Assembly (NCBI GenBank): GCA_033032175.1
Contig: CM065304.1
Location: 3,534,001 to 3,598,000 of the forward strand
DNA: 64,000 nucleotides
From: Saturnia japonica
Lineage: Eukaryota; Arthropoda; Insecta; Lepidoptera; Saturniidae
Reading direction: 5' to 3'
The translations under genes were made by a program, and so were the position numbers. Under the pieces are notes generated by a model. It saw nothing but the letters and a program-made list of their open reading frames with translations. It ran no database searches and was not told where the DNA came from. This document shows, piece after piece, positions 41,585 to 53,339 of this stretch (position 1 is the first letter of the stretch; each line of letters starts with the position of its first letter).

Positions 41585-41775
41585 CTCTAAATGTCCCACT
41601 CTGCTCGGAAAAGGCCTGTGCCCGAAGAAAGACACAGACTTAACCATGATGTCAGTCCACTGCATATTCAACAATTTTTGGACTTGAATTGGTAACATTA
41701 TCAGTTAACCACAAAGGAAAACATTGTGAGCTGAACACTTCACAAATGTTCTTATGATACTGCTGTGGGTTAGGA
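41585..41775. repeat. dispersed retroposon fragment
   Basis: TGTCCCACTCTGCTCGG, AAAGGCCTGTGCCC and an AGGAAAACATTGTGAG word resemble a block common in lepidopteran SINE/LINE tails. Pattern-based only. Confidence 0.4.
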
Positions 41776-41977
41776 AAATTAAAAATTATCATTAAAAAAT
41801 ATTTGTTGACAGAGAAAGCAAAAAGTTAAGTTATAAATTTGTTACATGTAAATTTACAATGTCTGGAGGGCCGAGCTGACATCTGTCTCACACAAACTAA
41901 ACACTTATCTAGGTAAACTTAGAAAGTCACACATAATCTAAATATAAAGTTTTGAGCTATTTCTGAGAAACCATTTA

Positions 41978-42024
41978 CATATATATATATATAAGAATTG
42001 CCTACTTATATATATATATATATA
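41978..42024. repeat. paired (TA)n microsatellites
   Basis: Two TATATA runs about 15 bases apart. They can pair with each other. Confidence 0.6.
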
Positions 42025-42471
42025 GAAAGCTAATATTCATAAAAGTTACAAACATTAAATGAATATCTACCTCTCCTTACGTAATAGTTAAACTTACACA
42101 CTTGGGGTTTTGTGCCAACTAAGTGTTCCCTGGACTGCATCACATAATGGTATTGTTTAGTCGATAAGTGATTTTGATATTGAGATACATACTTGTCTTT
42201 TTGGCTTATGTTTAGCTTATACATAATTTTTACACCTGCTCTGTGATGATGACATTTCTTTGTACTTTTTGTGTTATTATGTTGATATTGAAGCATGGCT
42301 GTATGATCTATGATATACCTCTAACTCTCTGATCATTCTAACCAAAGCCAAGCAAGATGTTATATTTACTGTCTATCTATGATAATCAAACAACACCAAA
42401 TAGAACGTGATCGAATTTCAGTCATCGGAATTGGCCCTAAAAACCCTTTTAAATATACTCCTTTTATCAGA
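42025..42471. other. AT-rich, no gene seen
   Basis: Probably intron if the exon at 40980 is real. The open frames here show no motif. Confidence 0.35.
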
Positions 42472-42537
42472 CGTGCTCAAGTATGTGGTGCCAGTGGTCA
42501 AGACCGTGCTCAAGTATGTGGTGCCAGTGGTCAAGAC
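42472..42537. repeat. perfect 33-bp tandem repeat, two units
   Basis: Units 42472-42504 and 42505-42537 (CGTGCTCAAGTATGTGGTGC...) are identical. 33 is divisible by three, and a small open frame passes through both, giving a repeated AQVCGASGQDR, but nothing else supports a gene. Confidence 0.8.
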
Positions 42538-43309
42538 CAGCCTGTGGACAATGTCCTATGAATTGGTTGTTACTTGATATTGGTTTGGTTCAATAACATG
42601 CTCTATATATTGAGTGTCAACACCTAAATCATCTATTGTCATAATGTACTGGTATTTGAAAGTAAACCACTGTAATGAAAAAATATAATTATGAAGCAAA
42701 TGCAAGAAAACCTTGCTGTACCATGGCTAAAATGTTGTCTTGAACAAAGTCTTGAAGTATAACAGGTGTAATAAAAGATGTATTGTATTTAAACCATGAC
42801 TAAAGTGTTGAAGGTCAAGGTCAAACTCCTGGACCATCTGAGTCTGGAATTCCTCAGATAGGTGAAATTGTCTCAAGCATAAAAAAGCTGTACTAAGTTC
42901 TTACAAAAAGGCCCATTGCAAAGAACTAGGTACCTACTGGAATAGTTGCAAAGTTCCCATTTGTGGCAAAATTATATTTCACTTTTACCTAAATTATGCT
43001 GTAATAATTTAGGTAATTTTATAATTATCCTTGATTTATAGAGTTTCTTTAAAATAAATCAATAAAATAAACCAAATTATCTGCCTATCGGTCACTAAAA
43101 AACATGTGCCATTTAATATTTGTAAATAAGCACTTAAAAGTCAAATAAACAATCATTTTTGTTAACTTATATTCCATATTTCTTAAAAGTACTATAGACA
43201 TCAATAAAGTATTAATACATGTTAAATAATATATATAATTAAAAAATGATTGTGAAAAGTCAAATGGTTAACTTATCATGGTAATTCGGTAACATAGCTC
43301 TTGAAATTG
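42538..43309. other. AT-rich, no gene seen
   Basis: No element or exon recognised. Confidence 0.4.
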
Positions 43310-43622
43310 ACATGGGGCAAGCCTTGAGGTACCCCTTTCTAACAAAAAAGAATCATCTAAATTGGTTCATAAACAAAAAAGTTATGGCTGAATATCCATA
43401 AAAAAAGTATATGCTCGAATTAGGAACTTCCTCCTTTTTTTGAAGTCGTTTAAAAAACAAACCAACTTCAATGATTTCAAGCAGAATCTTGGAAGTGGAA
43501 GGTCCAATGCCAGTGAAATTCAAATGGGACCACATTCGAAGTATCCTCTTTCCAATTAAAAAAAGAATGATCTAAATCAGTTCATAAACAAAGAAGTTTT
43601 GGCTGAACATCCATAAATTTAT
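43310..43622. repeat. dispersed repeat D, copy 1
   Basis: Contains TTTTTTTGAAGTCG, AACCAACTTCAATGATTTC, and twice the phrase AA(T/A)(T/C)(G/A)GTTCATAAACAAA-(A/G)AAGTT followed by GGCTGAAYATCCATAAA. Related copies lie at 57066-57265, 61655-61742 and 63885-64000. Class unknown. Confidence 0.5.
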
Positions 43623-43633
43623 ACTATATATAT

Positions 43634-44079
43634 GACAGAATGCCTGCGCTAATCTTGCTCCCCCGCCCCCGGCTCTTGTTATCCGGCTAAAATAGCCGGG
43701 AGGCTATTTTAAAGACAAAAATTCTTATTGTGGGTATTCCTTAGAAGAAGACATTTAATCTCCGTGACTTTTTTGTAGGTCTTTTTAACGCCAAAATCAT
43801 GTAGTACATTAGTTTGCTATAGCTCTTATGGTTTACTCAGCATAAGCCATTTAAGCGCCCGAATTTATTCACCATGACCAGTTTTTATTTATTGAAGCGG
43901 AATCCTAATAATTTTTCTAAAATAAAAGTAGCCTAAGTTACTCCCTATAACATCAGCTATCTATCAGTGAAAGTCTGTTTCGGAGATTACCCGGAACAAA
44001 CAGACAGATAGACAGACGAAAATTTTAAAGATTACTTTCATATGCATTTAGTAAAAAACTGTTTTTGACATTACAAACA
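43634..44079 (-). mobile_element. Helitron family A, both ends lost
   Basis: Antisense copy. It starts within the 3' region (GACAGAATGCC) and stops within the 5' region (GACATTACAAACA), missing CTAG and TC. It carries a small extra hairpin (CCGGCTAAAATAGCCGG, about 43682-43698). Confidence 0.75.
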
Positions 44080-44093
44080 TGTACCCGTGTGTG

Positions 44094-44760
44094 TGCAGGT
44101 GTGCCCGTGACTCCGCACGCGTTTTTTATTTTCATACCGTAATTTTATTTTTACTCATATTGAGGAATGTTATGTATGTTTCGGTGTACAACTTTCATCA
44201 AGATTGTATTTTTTTACATATTTCTGAAACTATTGTTGACCATTCTTATATATATCCATCAATTATTAAATCACGTATGCATCCCGTCTACGAAACTGTG
44301 TCAAAAATGGTTGGGAATTAATAATATTTTTTTTGTTTTTACAATTTAAATCTTTTGACAATACTTATATATAGCCTATCAATTATGTAATGACTTAATG
44401 TGTGTACTTCCCGTACACAAAATTTCATCAAAATCGGTTAAGATTTAATGAAATTCTTTTATTTTCGATTCTTAAATGTGTTATTGAAAATTTTCATAGC
44501 CCATCATTCATGGAATGGCTTATACTTCTCGTATATAAAATATCATCAAAATCGGTTAAGTAATCAACGAAATCAATTTTTTTACGATTTATAATAGTAG
44601 AATTGAAAATTCTTATACCCTAGCAATAGACCAATTACATAAGCATCCTGTGTAAAAAAAATCATAAGAATCGGTCAAGCCTTTTTAATTATATCCGGAT
44701 ATACAAACAGACAGACTAACATTTTTTCATAAAAAATACATTTGAAAGTATCAAACTCTT
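44094..44760 (-). mobile_element. Helitron-like family C with diverged internal repeats
   Basis: Begins GTGTGCCCGTGACTCCGCAC, similar to the antisense Helitron 3' end. Then a unit of about 110-120 bases recurs about three times in diverged form, each with a CATCAAAATCGGTTAAG-like phrase. It ends near ATCCGGATATACAAACAGACAG. Related segments lie at 45400-45790 and 49120-49330. Confidence 0.45.
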
Positions 44761-45399
44761 ATCTCAGTTAAAAAATATTCAAGATCTAAAGAATCAACAT
44801 GTCAGTTAGTGAAAACAGGTAATTTAAGTAAACATCTGCATTACTAAAAATATCCTAATTATACAACTCCGTGCTTCATTGATACTGTATATCATATGAT
44901 ACATAGTGAAGTGATTCGTATTTGTTTCTGATTCTTATAATAAAATTAGGATTAGGAATCAGGTATTCGTTTTTTTTTTTTTTTGTACAAATGAATAAAG
45001 TGGATCAAAGAAGGTTTTAAGGAAATTTGAAGGAAGAAAAAGATATATTACATAACTAATGTTCAGTTTCTTTTTTACCCACTCCAGTAGCAGACGTAGT
45101 TGAATAGGATGTAGTAGATACTTGTATAATAATATCTAATTGTAAGACGTATAACACTGATGAGCAAAGCCGCTAGATTCCAAAATGTGATAAATGTACA
45201 GTTCTGTATTTTTCCAAAATTATGAGGTTTTTTTCAACACGATCACGATGTTACTATATAAAAAAATGCAAAAGATAAGCGTTCATGTTATTAATTTGAC
45301 TGTGTCGCAACTTCAATTGCATGAGTAGAGTTAAAAATTGAGACAAAGTAGACTGATGATATAACTGGCCGCATTTATTTCGTCCTCGAAATTTATTTG
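44761..45399. other. AT-rich, poly(T) tract, no gene seen
   Basis: Contains a T-run (about 44970-44984). Nothing else recognised. Confidence 0.4.
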
Positions 45400-45790
45400 C
45401 ACTTATATTGATGAAAATTCCTATAGCCCAGTATTTGAGGAATCACTTATACTTCTATATATACATAGATTTATTAAATTATGTAGCATAAATAATGTAA
45501 AAAAGAATTGATAATGTAATGTAAAATTGTCTAATATAAAGGTTATTATTATTTTTATGTAAAATTCCATCAAAGTCGATTGAGAATAATTAACAATATT
45601 TGTTTTTTTTAAACGATTTCTATAACTTATTATTATAATTTTTTATAGCTTATCAATTGTGGAATAACATATATAAAATTATGCTTTCCATTTACAATTT
45701 CATAAAATTTGCCAAACCAGTTCTTTTTAATTTAATCCGGACATACAAACAGGCAGACAGATTAATCTAAAAAAAATATGTCATTTTCGT
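45400..45790 (-). mobile_element. Helitron-like family C, second copy
   Basis: Shares CCTATAGCCCA, TCCATCAAAGTCGATTGAG and ATCCGGACATACAAACAGGCAGACAG with 44094-44760. Ends not defined. Confidence 0.4.
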
Positions 45791-46640
45791 GTTCAGTGGC
45801 CATAATTATATTGGTAATATATACCTATCAGGGGATAGGAGAAAAATATATGTAAAGACACAGAACTACAAAATTTATAGTTTTGCACTACCGCGGCCGT
45901 GATCTGGTTCTGTTGAGTGAGCCTGTTTGTCAACGCGTACTGGGAAACGATCTGTTTCAACCAATTCCTCGTAGCAGTAGCAACTCAACACCGCCTGAGC
46001 TCTCGTATCATCATTTTTTTAAAATACTAGTTATAATTTCAAAAATACTAATTTCGAGGCAAGATATCAATGCTCCCGTCAAACTAGGATGGCAGTGTAG
46101 TATTTAATGTTTAATACATGTACCTTCTCTACAGTTGTTTCTAGTGAACACACAACGTGGTTTAGTGGTATATGGTATTGCACTATGGCTTACAATACAA
46201 AACTCATATATGTATGTATATGCTAAATAGTTATCCCTGGAGGTATTCTTGCGTTTACAGTATATTTGTATTATTTTTTAAAGTTGTGCGGTTGGGGCCC
46301 CCGTCGGGAATGAAGTTACTGTAAAATAAGTAAATTATAATTTTAAAATCAGTTATTCGAATTCATAAAGAACACGTCGATGTAAGTTTTATAATATACA
46401 TATATATATATATATGCACCATAGAAAATTTTATGAGGAGTGAAATTTATAAAAGCGTTACGTTTAGCGTTAACAAAAAGCGTTACAGACGTGTATACAT
46501 ATATCATCTTGCCTTTATATAAATTATTAACCACTGAATGTTAGTCAGTCAGTCCGTCGGTCTGTCAGCCAGTCAATCAATCAATCGTACTTAAGGGGTA
46601 AAATGCAGTCGTGCGTCGCGTCGGAGCAGATACTTGCACA
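45791..46640. other. no gene seen; TA microsatellite
   Basis: A (TA)n run at about 46398-46414 and a GTCAGTCAGTC... CAATCAATCAATC simple-sequence stretch at about 46543-46583. A 74-codon frame at 45883 lacks motifs. Confidence 0.35.
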
Positions 46641-46918
46641 CAGATATTTTTTTTTAAATAGCAGCTCGTGAAAGTGACGGCTCTCTGCCTGATAGTAAGT
46701 ACAGTACAATCCAAAAATAACTGCGCACACCTAGAGATCAGCAATTCATCGTCAAGGCTATTGGCAACTAAATATACACTGGCTGATCCCGAAACGCGAT
46801 TAGGCCAAGATAGAGACACTGTGACTGGTTTACCACAATGTGAATGGTGGTTGCAACACAGTCGGGTACAAATCTCTACCACTCCTCTTCATACTAGATA
46901 TAAACCGGCCGATTTCGG
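46641..46918. repeat. dispersed repeat G fragment
   Basis: Has an AGTACAGTACAATCC word followed by an ACACTGGCTGATCCCGAAA stretch. Loosely similar segments occur at 52080-52340 and 61268-61445. Their class is unknown. Confidence 0.3.
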
Positions 46919-47009
46919 GAACTCGAAACCAAGTTCGGTGAAGCTGTAAAAGCCGCAGCGGTTTCAGGGCCCCCAAGGCTAACAGTATAGTCGAATCTAA
47001 AAAAAAAGG
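46919..47009 (+). mobile_element. retroposon family E, 3' fragment with A-tail
   Basis: GTGAAGCTGTAAAAGCCG...CTAACAGTATAGTCGAATCTAAAAAAAAA, the common family E end. Confidence 0.6.
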
Positions 47010-47401
47010 AACTGGAAACGTTTAAAATTGCTGCCATAGCAGGTTTAATATCTTGTGTATTATAACTATATTCTTTATTGCATGTAAAAGTACAATTGGA
47101 GGACTTAGTCCTAAAAATCATTCTCTAAAAGTCTTTCAGGGGAGCAAGAGAAAGGTATATGTAAAGTTTGCATAATAATTAGTAAAAAAAAATGTAGCCG
47201 ATATTCAACTGGTATAATTAAAACCTGCGTAGCGAAAACTTGAAGGAATCCCGAGAGTTAGCTAGTTGGATGTTGATAGGAATCGAATTATTATGGTTCA
47301 CCACCACCAGGTCGCGATCCGGTATCATACAAATGTCGTGTTCGACAGAATAATTATCGAGCATGACATGTTGCCATCCGTTAGTTGCATATTATCTTTT
47401 A

Positions 47402-47975
47402 CTAGCTGACCCGCGCAACTTCATCTGCATCATGTAATAGAGAGAGAAAGGGTTAAAGAGAGTGGGATTTAGGCACTGAATTATTAGGTACCGCCCGCCT
47501 CCCACATTATTCTGCATAATAAAAATGGGTTATTTTAAAACTGTGATATCTCCTAAGATAGTCATTTAAATCAATTACTGTAAAGGCCAATTTTGTTCAA
47601 AATTAAATACTTGTGATCAATGACGTATTTATTTCGATGCGGATTAATACCATGTATATAAAAACACCTTCGCAAATAATTTATTATTTTAGAACAAATT
47701 TTATTACCATAAATTTTTTTATAGAGTAACCCTTGTTGCGTAACTTTAACCATTTACGCAGCGAACGCAATGGAAGCTCTCAAAAGAAATAAAATTTGCC
47801 CGTTTATCCAACATTTTTCATTGATGCTCCGCTCCTATTGATCATAGCGTGATGTTATATAGCCTTCCTCGATAAATGGGATATGCAACACTGAAACATT
47901 ACTGGTTCGTAGTTTCTGAGATTAACGTGTTCAATCAAACAAACAAACTCTTCAGTTTGATAATATTACTATAGA
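47402..47975 (-). mobile_element. Helitron family B, complete non-autonomous copy
   Basis: On the minus strand it starts TCTATAGTAATATTATC (47975 down), continues AACTGAAGAGTTTGTTTGTT, a canonical insect Helitron 5' end, and finishes ...GCGGGTCAGCTAG at 47402, followed by T. 574 bp, no ORF. Its 5' TC abuts the CTAG end of the next Helitron exactly. Confidence 0.85.
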
Positions 47976-48458
47976 CTAGCTGTGCCCGTGGCTTCGCTCA
48001 CGTGGACTACAGAATGCCCGCGGCCGCGCGAATGTTGCTCCACGCTCCCGGCTATTTTAAATACAAAAATGCTTATTGTGGGTTTTCCTTAGAAGATAGA
48101 TGTATGCTCTCCCTGACTTTTTTTTAGGTCTTTTTAATATATATAATTATGTAGTACATTAATTTGCTGTATCTCTTATGGTGTACTCAGCATAAGCCAT
48201 TTAAGCGCCCGTATTGATTCACCATGACTAGTTTTTATATTTGTGCGGATCCCTATTTCTTTTTCTAAAATAAAAATGGCCTAAGTTACTCCATATAACA
48301 TCAGCTATCTATTAGTGAAAGTCCCGTCAAAATCGGTCCAACTGTTTCGAAGATTATCCGGAACAAACAGACAGACAGACACAAATACTAAAAATTGGTA
48401 TTTTGTTATATGTATCGTATATACTATCATATGTATTTATTAAAAAACTGTTATTTTG
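47976..48458 (-). mobile_element. Helitron family A, 5'-truncated
   Basis: Antisense copy with an intact 3' end (CTAG at 47979-47976) joined directly to family B at 47975. It extends to about 48458, where similarity to the family A 5' region ends. Confidence 0.8.
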
Positions 48459-48987
48459 CGCCTAAGGGCCAGTTACAATTTACAGGCTTTACAGTGATAA
48501 TATCTCCGACCACGCCGCCGGCCTCTTAATTTCATAATATGATATTCTGGATAAACGTTAGCCAATAGAACAATTAATATTAATAAATCTGTAACCCTGT
48601 CTGTACATGTAATTTATTTCCCTATATCCTGATAGACTTTCTATAAAAAAAGTAATAAAAGAAAAATCGACATAAAACAATTACCCCAAAATGATGAAAT
48701 AATATCTTTATATATACACGAAATTAAGCAATAAAACGAATGTTTCATATTTGTTGGTATACGTATTGAAACTGTACTATTGACCCACACTTTTGGCGGC
48801 GGCGATAAGTGTGCTTTGTGACCGCACGCATTATAACTCAAAAACATCTTAACCGATTTTGGTGAATTTTTTTAGGCTTACTGTGAATCGACTTTATCAA
48901 AAATGCGTGTCACATCAAAAGTGTTTAATCTGTTTTTCTTATCCAGATAAAACTGTAAGTTTACTAAATATCTATTATAATTAATAA
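48459..48987. other. unassigned; includes dispersed repeat F copy 2
   Basis: 48748-48812 resembles 21628-21722 (TATTTGTTGGTATAC, ATTGAAACTGTACTATTGACCC). The following bases (about 48838-48890) have a Helitron-like CAAAAACATCTTAACCGATTTTGG phrase. Confidence 0.35.
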
Positions 48988-49101
48988 AAATCAATTTGGC
49001 CGCTTAAATGGCTTACGCTGAGTAAACCATAAGAGGAGATATAGCAAATTAATGTAGTACATAATTATAGACATTAAAAAAACCTAACACCCACAGTAAT
49101 C
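48988..49101 (+). mobile_element. Helitron family A, internal fragment
   Basis: TCAATTTGGCCGCTTAAATGGCTTACGCTGAG through ...ATAGACATTAAAA, then a deletion to CACCCACAGTAA. Neither end is present. Confidence 0.65.
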
Positions 49102-49119
49102 TAGTCTAATATAACGAAA

Positions 49120-49330
49120 ACTAATGATGATTATGAAATTTAAAAAAAATGTCTGTATTCTCTTTGTACGTCCGGATTTAACTCAAAAAGAGATTTATCT
49201 ATTTGATAAATTTTAAACAATGGAATTATATTATTCCACATTTGATACACTATAAGAATTGTCAGTAATACTTCTAACAATCATTAATTATGAGCGAAAA
49301 TAAATTTGTGTCATAAAAAATTATAATTGC
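49120..49330 (+). mobile_element. Helitron-like family C fragment
   Basis: Opposite orientation to 44094-44760: TGTCTGTATTC, GTACGTCCGGATTTAAC, then AATTATATTATTCCACA. Confidence 0.35.
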
Positions 49331-49758
49331 GTTAAAAGACGCGTGCAGAACCGCTTAGTCTGTAAAAGATTTAACTTTGTACGTTTTTATTTCGTTTCTA
49401 AATCTATATGAATTAATAATTAAAATTAACGAAATCAAATCGACTTTGCGGAATTTTTATTCATTGTTGATTTGATAATGACCAGGTAAAGCGATAAATA
49501 ATTATTTGTTGGCCTGTAGGGTTGTCATTTGCGTGTATTAAAAATTTTTCGGTACTTATTTTTACAATCTACATCACGCGGACAATGCCCGCATTGTTTC
49601 CACAGACACGTTTTGGAAATAATTAGACAAGTCTCAGGATTAAATAAGACAGTATTTTACTGACTAATAAGTGACGATGTAGAGAAACATCTTCGCCAAT
49701 GAACAGTGAAACACTAAAGTACACAACAAATATTTCATATAAGTCGAAATGTAAATTA
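49331..49758. other. AT-rich, no gene seen
   Basis: No exon or element recognised. Confidence 0.4.
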
Positions 49759-50704
49759 TGTATACAATTAATAATATTGAAGTGTCTGTTTGTAATGTCA
49801 GAATAATAGCTTTTTGTTTAATGCATATGCAAGTATATCTGATACCTATAACAAAAAAGCCATTTCTTTGATTATTGTCTGTCTGTTTGTTCCGGGTAAT
49901 CTCCGAGACGGATGGACCGATTTTAACGGGACCGTCACTGGTAAATAGCTGATGTTATAAGGAATAACTTAGGCTACTTTTTATTTTAGAAAAAGAATTA
50001 AGGTTCCGCGGAAAATAAAAATAAAATCTGGTCATGGTGAATAAATTCGAGCGGTTAAACGGCTTACGATGAGTAAACAATAAGATATATATCAAACTAG
50101 CTGTGCCCGTGGCTTCGCTCACGTGGACTACAGAATGCCCGCGCGAATCTTGGTCCCCCGCACTCGGCAATTTTAAAGACAGAAATGCATATTGTGGGTG
50201 TTCTTTAGAAGATAGATATATACTTTCCCGGTCTTTTTAATGTATATAATTATGTAGTACATTAATTTGCTATATCTCTTATGGTTTACTCAGCATAAGC
50301 CATTTAAACACCCGAATTGATTCACCATGACCAGTTTTTTTAAATTGTGCGGAACCCTAATTATTTTTCTAAAATTAAAGTAGCCTAAGTTACGAATTTA
50401 TGAATTCAGCTATCTACCAGTGAAAGTCATTATATTGTATTTTGATTACATAGTATTATTTTTACATTAAAATCTGACACTTCAATTTTATTAATTGTAT
50501 AGATATCAAATTAATGTACAACATAACTGTAGACATTAAAAGACCTACAAAAAAGTCGCAAGAGTATATTATGTGTATCTTCTAAGCACCCACAATTAGC
50601 ACATTTGTTTTTAATATGACCGGGAGCGGAAGTAGTAACATTGCGCGTGTGCCCGACCGATGGCATTCTGCAGTCCACGTGAGCGAAACCGCGAGCACAG
50701 CTAG
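49759..50704 (+). mobile_element. Helitron family A, interrupted by another Helitron
   Basis: The 5' end reads TG-TATACAATTA (the TC has one substitution), preceded by A. The 3' CTAG lies at 50701-50704, followed by T. Element sequence runs 49759-50096 and 50504-50704; the middle is a reversed family A copy. Confidence 0.8.
50097..50503 (-). mobile_element. Helitron family A nested inside 49759-50704
   Basis: Antisense: CTAG at 50100-50097 preceded by A, and GTATAGA (reverse complement of TCTATAC) ending at 50503 followed by T. So both termini are exact and the A/T insertion rule holds. 407 bp, shortened internally. The host Helitron shows TATCAAA on both sides of the insertion, an unexpected short repeat. 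Confidence 0.82.
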
Positions 50705-53339
50705 TCATAGATATAATTATTATCCTTGAACACACTTATCGAATCAAAGCTTCTAATTTTTCTTTAATTCTTACATTTACGACGAAAATTATGGCTAAAT
50801 TGCTGCAAAAAGAAAAACAAATGTTCTGTACATTTCTGAATAGTAACCCTATATGACGCGATATTACTTTGAGTGAGCTATGTCGTTGCAAACGCGTTTT
50901 CCGTTGTTACGCATAAAAAACGAATGGGTTTAACCAACTTTTTAAATTGATATCGAATAAACCCCATCACTGATGTTCAAGTTTAGGTTTTTTTTTTGTG
51001 TCTTATACATATGAACGCCTTTTAGATGCCTTGTAGTTTTTTTTTTATTGTAAGGAAATCAAGAAACAGTATCGGTGTGGAATTAACAAAGAATAAAAAA
51101 AAATATAAAGTAGTTTAAATAAATGATAGTAGGACTTTAAATGAAGTATATAAATCAATTCGAGTGTCAAGGTTTTTCAAGTAGAACTTATAATCCATTT
51201 GTTACCGCTTAAACACCGAAGCGTAAGGTTTTTTTATATATGCATTTTACTAGTAAAACCTGACTAAATAAAATGTTTGAAAATTCATGTATTTTATATG
51301 TATATGAGTATACACACATTAAACACAATACAAGAACTTATTATATCTGACCAATTACATCTTTTAACATTATTTAAATCCGCCTTTTTAACGTACTTGC
51401 CTTATAAAATGAATCACACCAGTTATAAAATACAAAGGACGATATTTTTAATTTATTTGGCTTTTGTACCGTCGTTATTTATTCCCGATAAAAAATTGAT
51501 TATTGAATTTAAATTACTCGGTTCGTTTGTTTACATTAGCTTATGCGTTATCATCGAGTGAAGTAAATTACTAGAGCGTGTGAAATGAAACGATGTGTTA
51601 TTCGTAAATTGTCATTTCCTCCGCTGTTTAAATTAAAAGCAATCATGTAAACTTGGCTTTCTTCAATTGGAATGAGTGGTTTGTCGGTGCGGCGCTTGAC
51701 CAGTCTGCTGAGCGCGATGAATCACTGGTCGTCGTATGAGAGTTTGTATCTATACTTTTACAGATAATAAAGACATGAGAACGCAAATATACTATGCCAC
51801 AGTATTTTAGTCTAACTCTAAAATTATGTTTTTTTAAGCCTCCAAAATTTTTAAAAGTTCTAATTATTATAATTTTTCCTACACCTGTAAGCAACGTTTG
51901 CAAAATGTTACTAATATCTCCAAATCAAGTTTTAAGACTTTACGCTAGTACTCAATAGTTAATCAAGATGAAGTTATCACTATTTGATTAGGGACCATAG
52001 ATAATGTATACGAAAACAAAAGGAAAGTGCGAAAATGAAATCTATTGGAATTCTCATATGTATTTTTGATGGTACTCGGTATAGTACAATCCTAACACAA
52101 CAGCGACTACAGAGAGATCATAATCCATCGACGGTTGTCGCTGTAATTTAACTGAATATGCACAGGCTAATCCCGAAATGCCACACGCAAAAGCCAGACA
52201 CTATGACGGACTTTTCACCACATGCATGGTGGTCGCGACCCTGTCGGGCAAAACCTCAGATCTCTATAAGTATGCCACCAGCGTAATTTTGTTACAGTCC
52301 TGGTGTCGCACGAAATTCCGCTCGATAGGTAACAACATGTCATTGTATACAAAAATAAATACACAATGTAAACTCACACACCCCTTTCTCAGAAGCAAAA
52401 ATTGCACTTTATTTTTAATTGTGTGCTATGTACGTGTTGTGTTAGTTCGCACCTATATAATATAATAACGCTAAAAAGTTTTTTTTTTAAACGCACTAAT
52501 CTTTGGAATGTCATATCGTACATGCGAGCTTTGATACAACCACGATCAAACATTTAGTTTTCTTTCGTACAATAAAATAACTGCAACGTATTCTAACGAA
52601 AACATGCAAAACTATCAGAACTTGTACTAAATCGCTTATTGTTTTGTAGTACTCAAAAGTCTAATAATAAATAAATAAAAATCTAATCCAACAAAAAAAA
52701 ATTACTATAACCCTAGCGGCGGTTTGTGGCCTATATTCTTTCTTCTACGATAAGCACATAGTTTAAAGCCAATCATGAACTCCAAAAACATCATGAGACA
52801 ACTCGAAATATCTAAATTCTAGAAGATTACATTCACAGATATTATCAATATACCTATTTACTGTAAAGAACACTGATTAAGGGCAAGGCATCACTCGTTA
52901 GTAGGTACGTGTGCGAAACGCATGTATGTGCATAATGTGGCATATAAGTTCATGTGCCATTTTCTTAATTGTCAGTTGTTAACAAATGTGAGTAACATTT
53001 AAATATCGAACGATAACATCCATAATTGTAATTTATTGTTTTGCACTATTTTGAACGAACCAACCACGATGCGGTTTCGATTTTCGTGTACTTTAAACTC
53101 TAAACACTTTGTTCTGCATAGCTATCCACTAGTATTCACACTGCTTGTAGATGATAATTAACATCGTTGACACGCGTCAGATAAACCAAATTGTCCATAT
53201 TGACTTACGAAGATAACCTTCTTTATCCTTCAATTCTGAGATTTATCTGTTATTCGGTTTTGAAAGCTGCAAGCACGATGACATGGAAGTCACCGCAAAA
53301 AACGGTGTAATTAATTAAATGATTATTTTGGCATTCTAA
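50705..53339. other. AT-rich region, no gene seen
   Basis: 2.6 kb with scattered short frames (51277-51561, 51643-51903, 52178-52465) without motifs. Part (52080-52340) resembles repeat G. Long poly(T) runs at about 50989 and 51040. Confidence 0.4.

Noticed and set aside
42472..42537. CRISPR-like repeat
   Set aside because: Two adjacent units without spacers in a eukaryotic genome; simple tandem duplication.
42379..42561. Gene with a repeated AQVCGASGQDR peptide
   Set aside because: Only 60 codons, no promoter or splice support. The peptide repeat follows from the 33-bp DNA duplication.
51277..51561. 94-codon hydrophobic open frame
   Set aside because: AT-rich chance frame; no signal-peptide boundary, splice site or similarity recognised.
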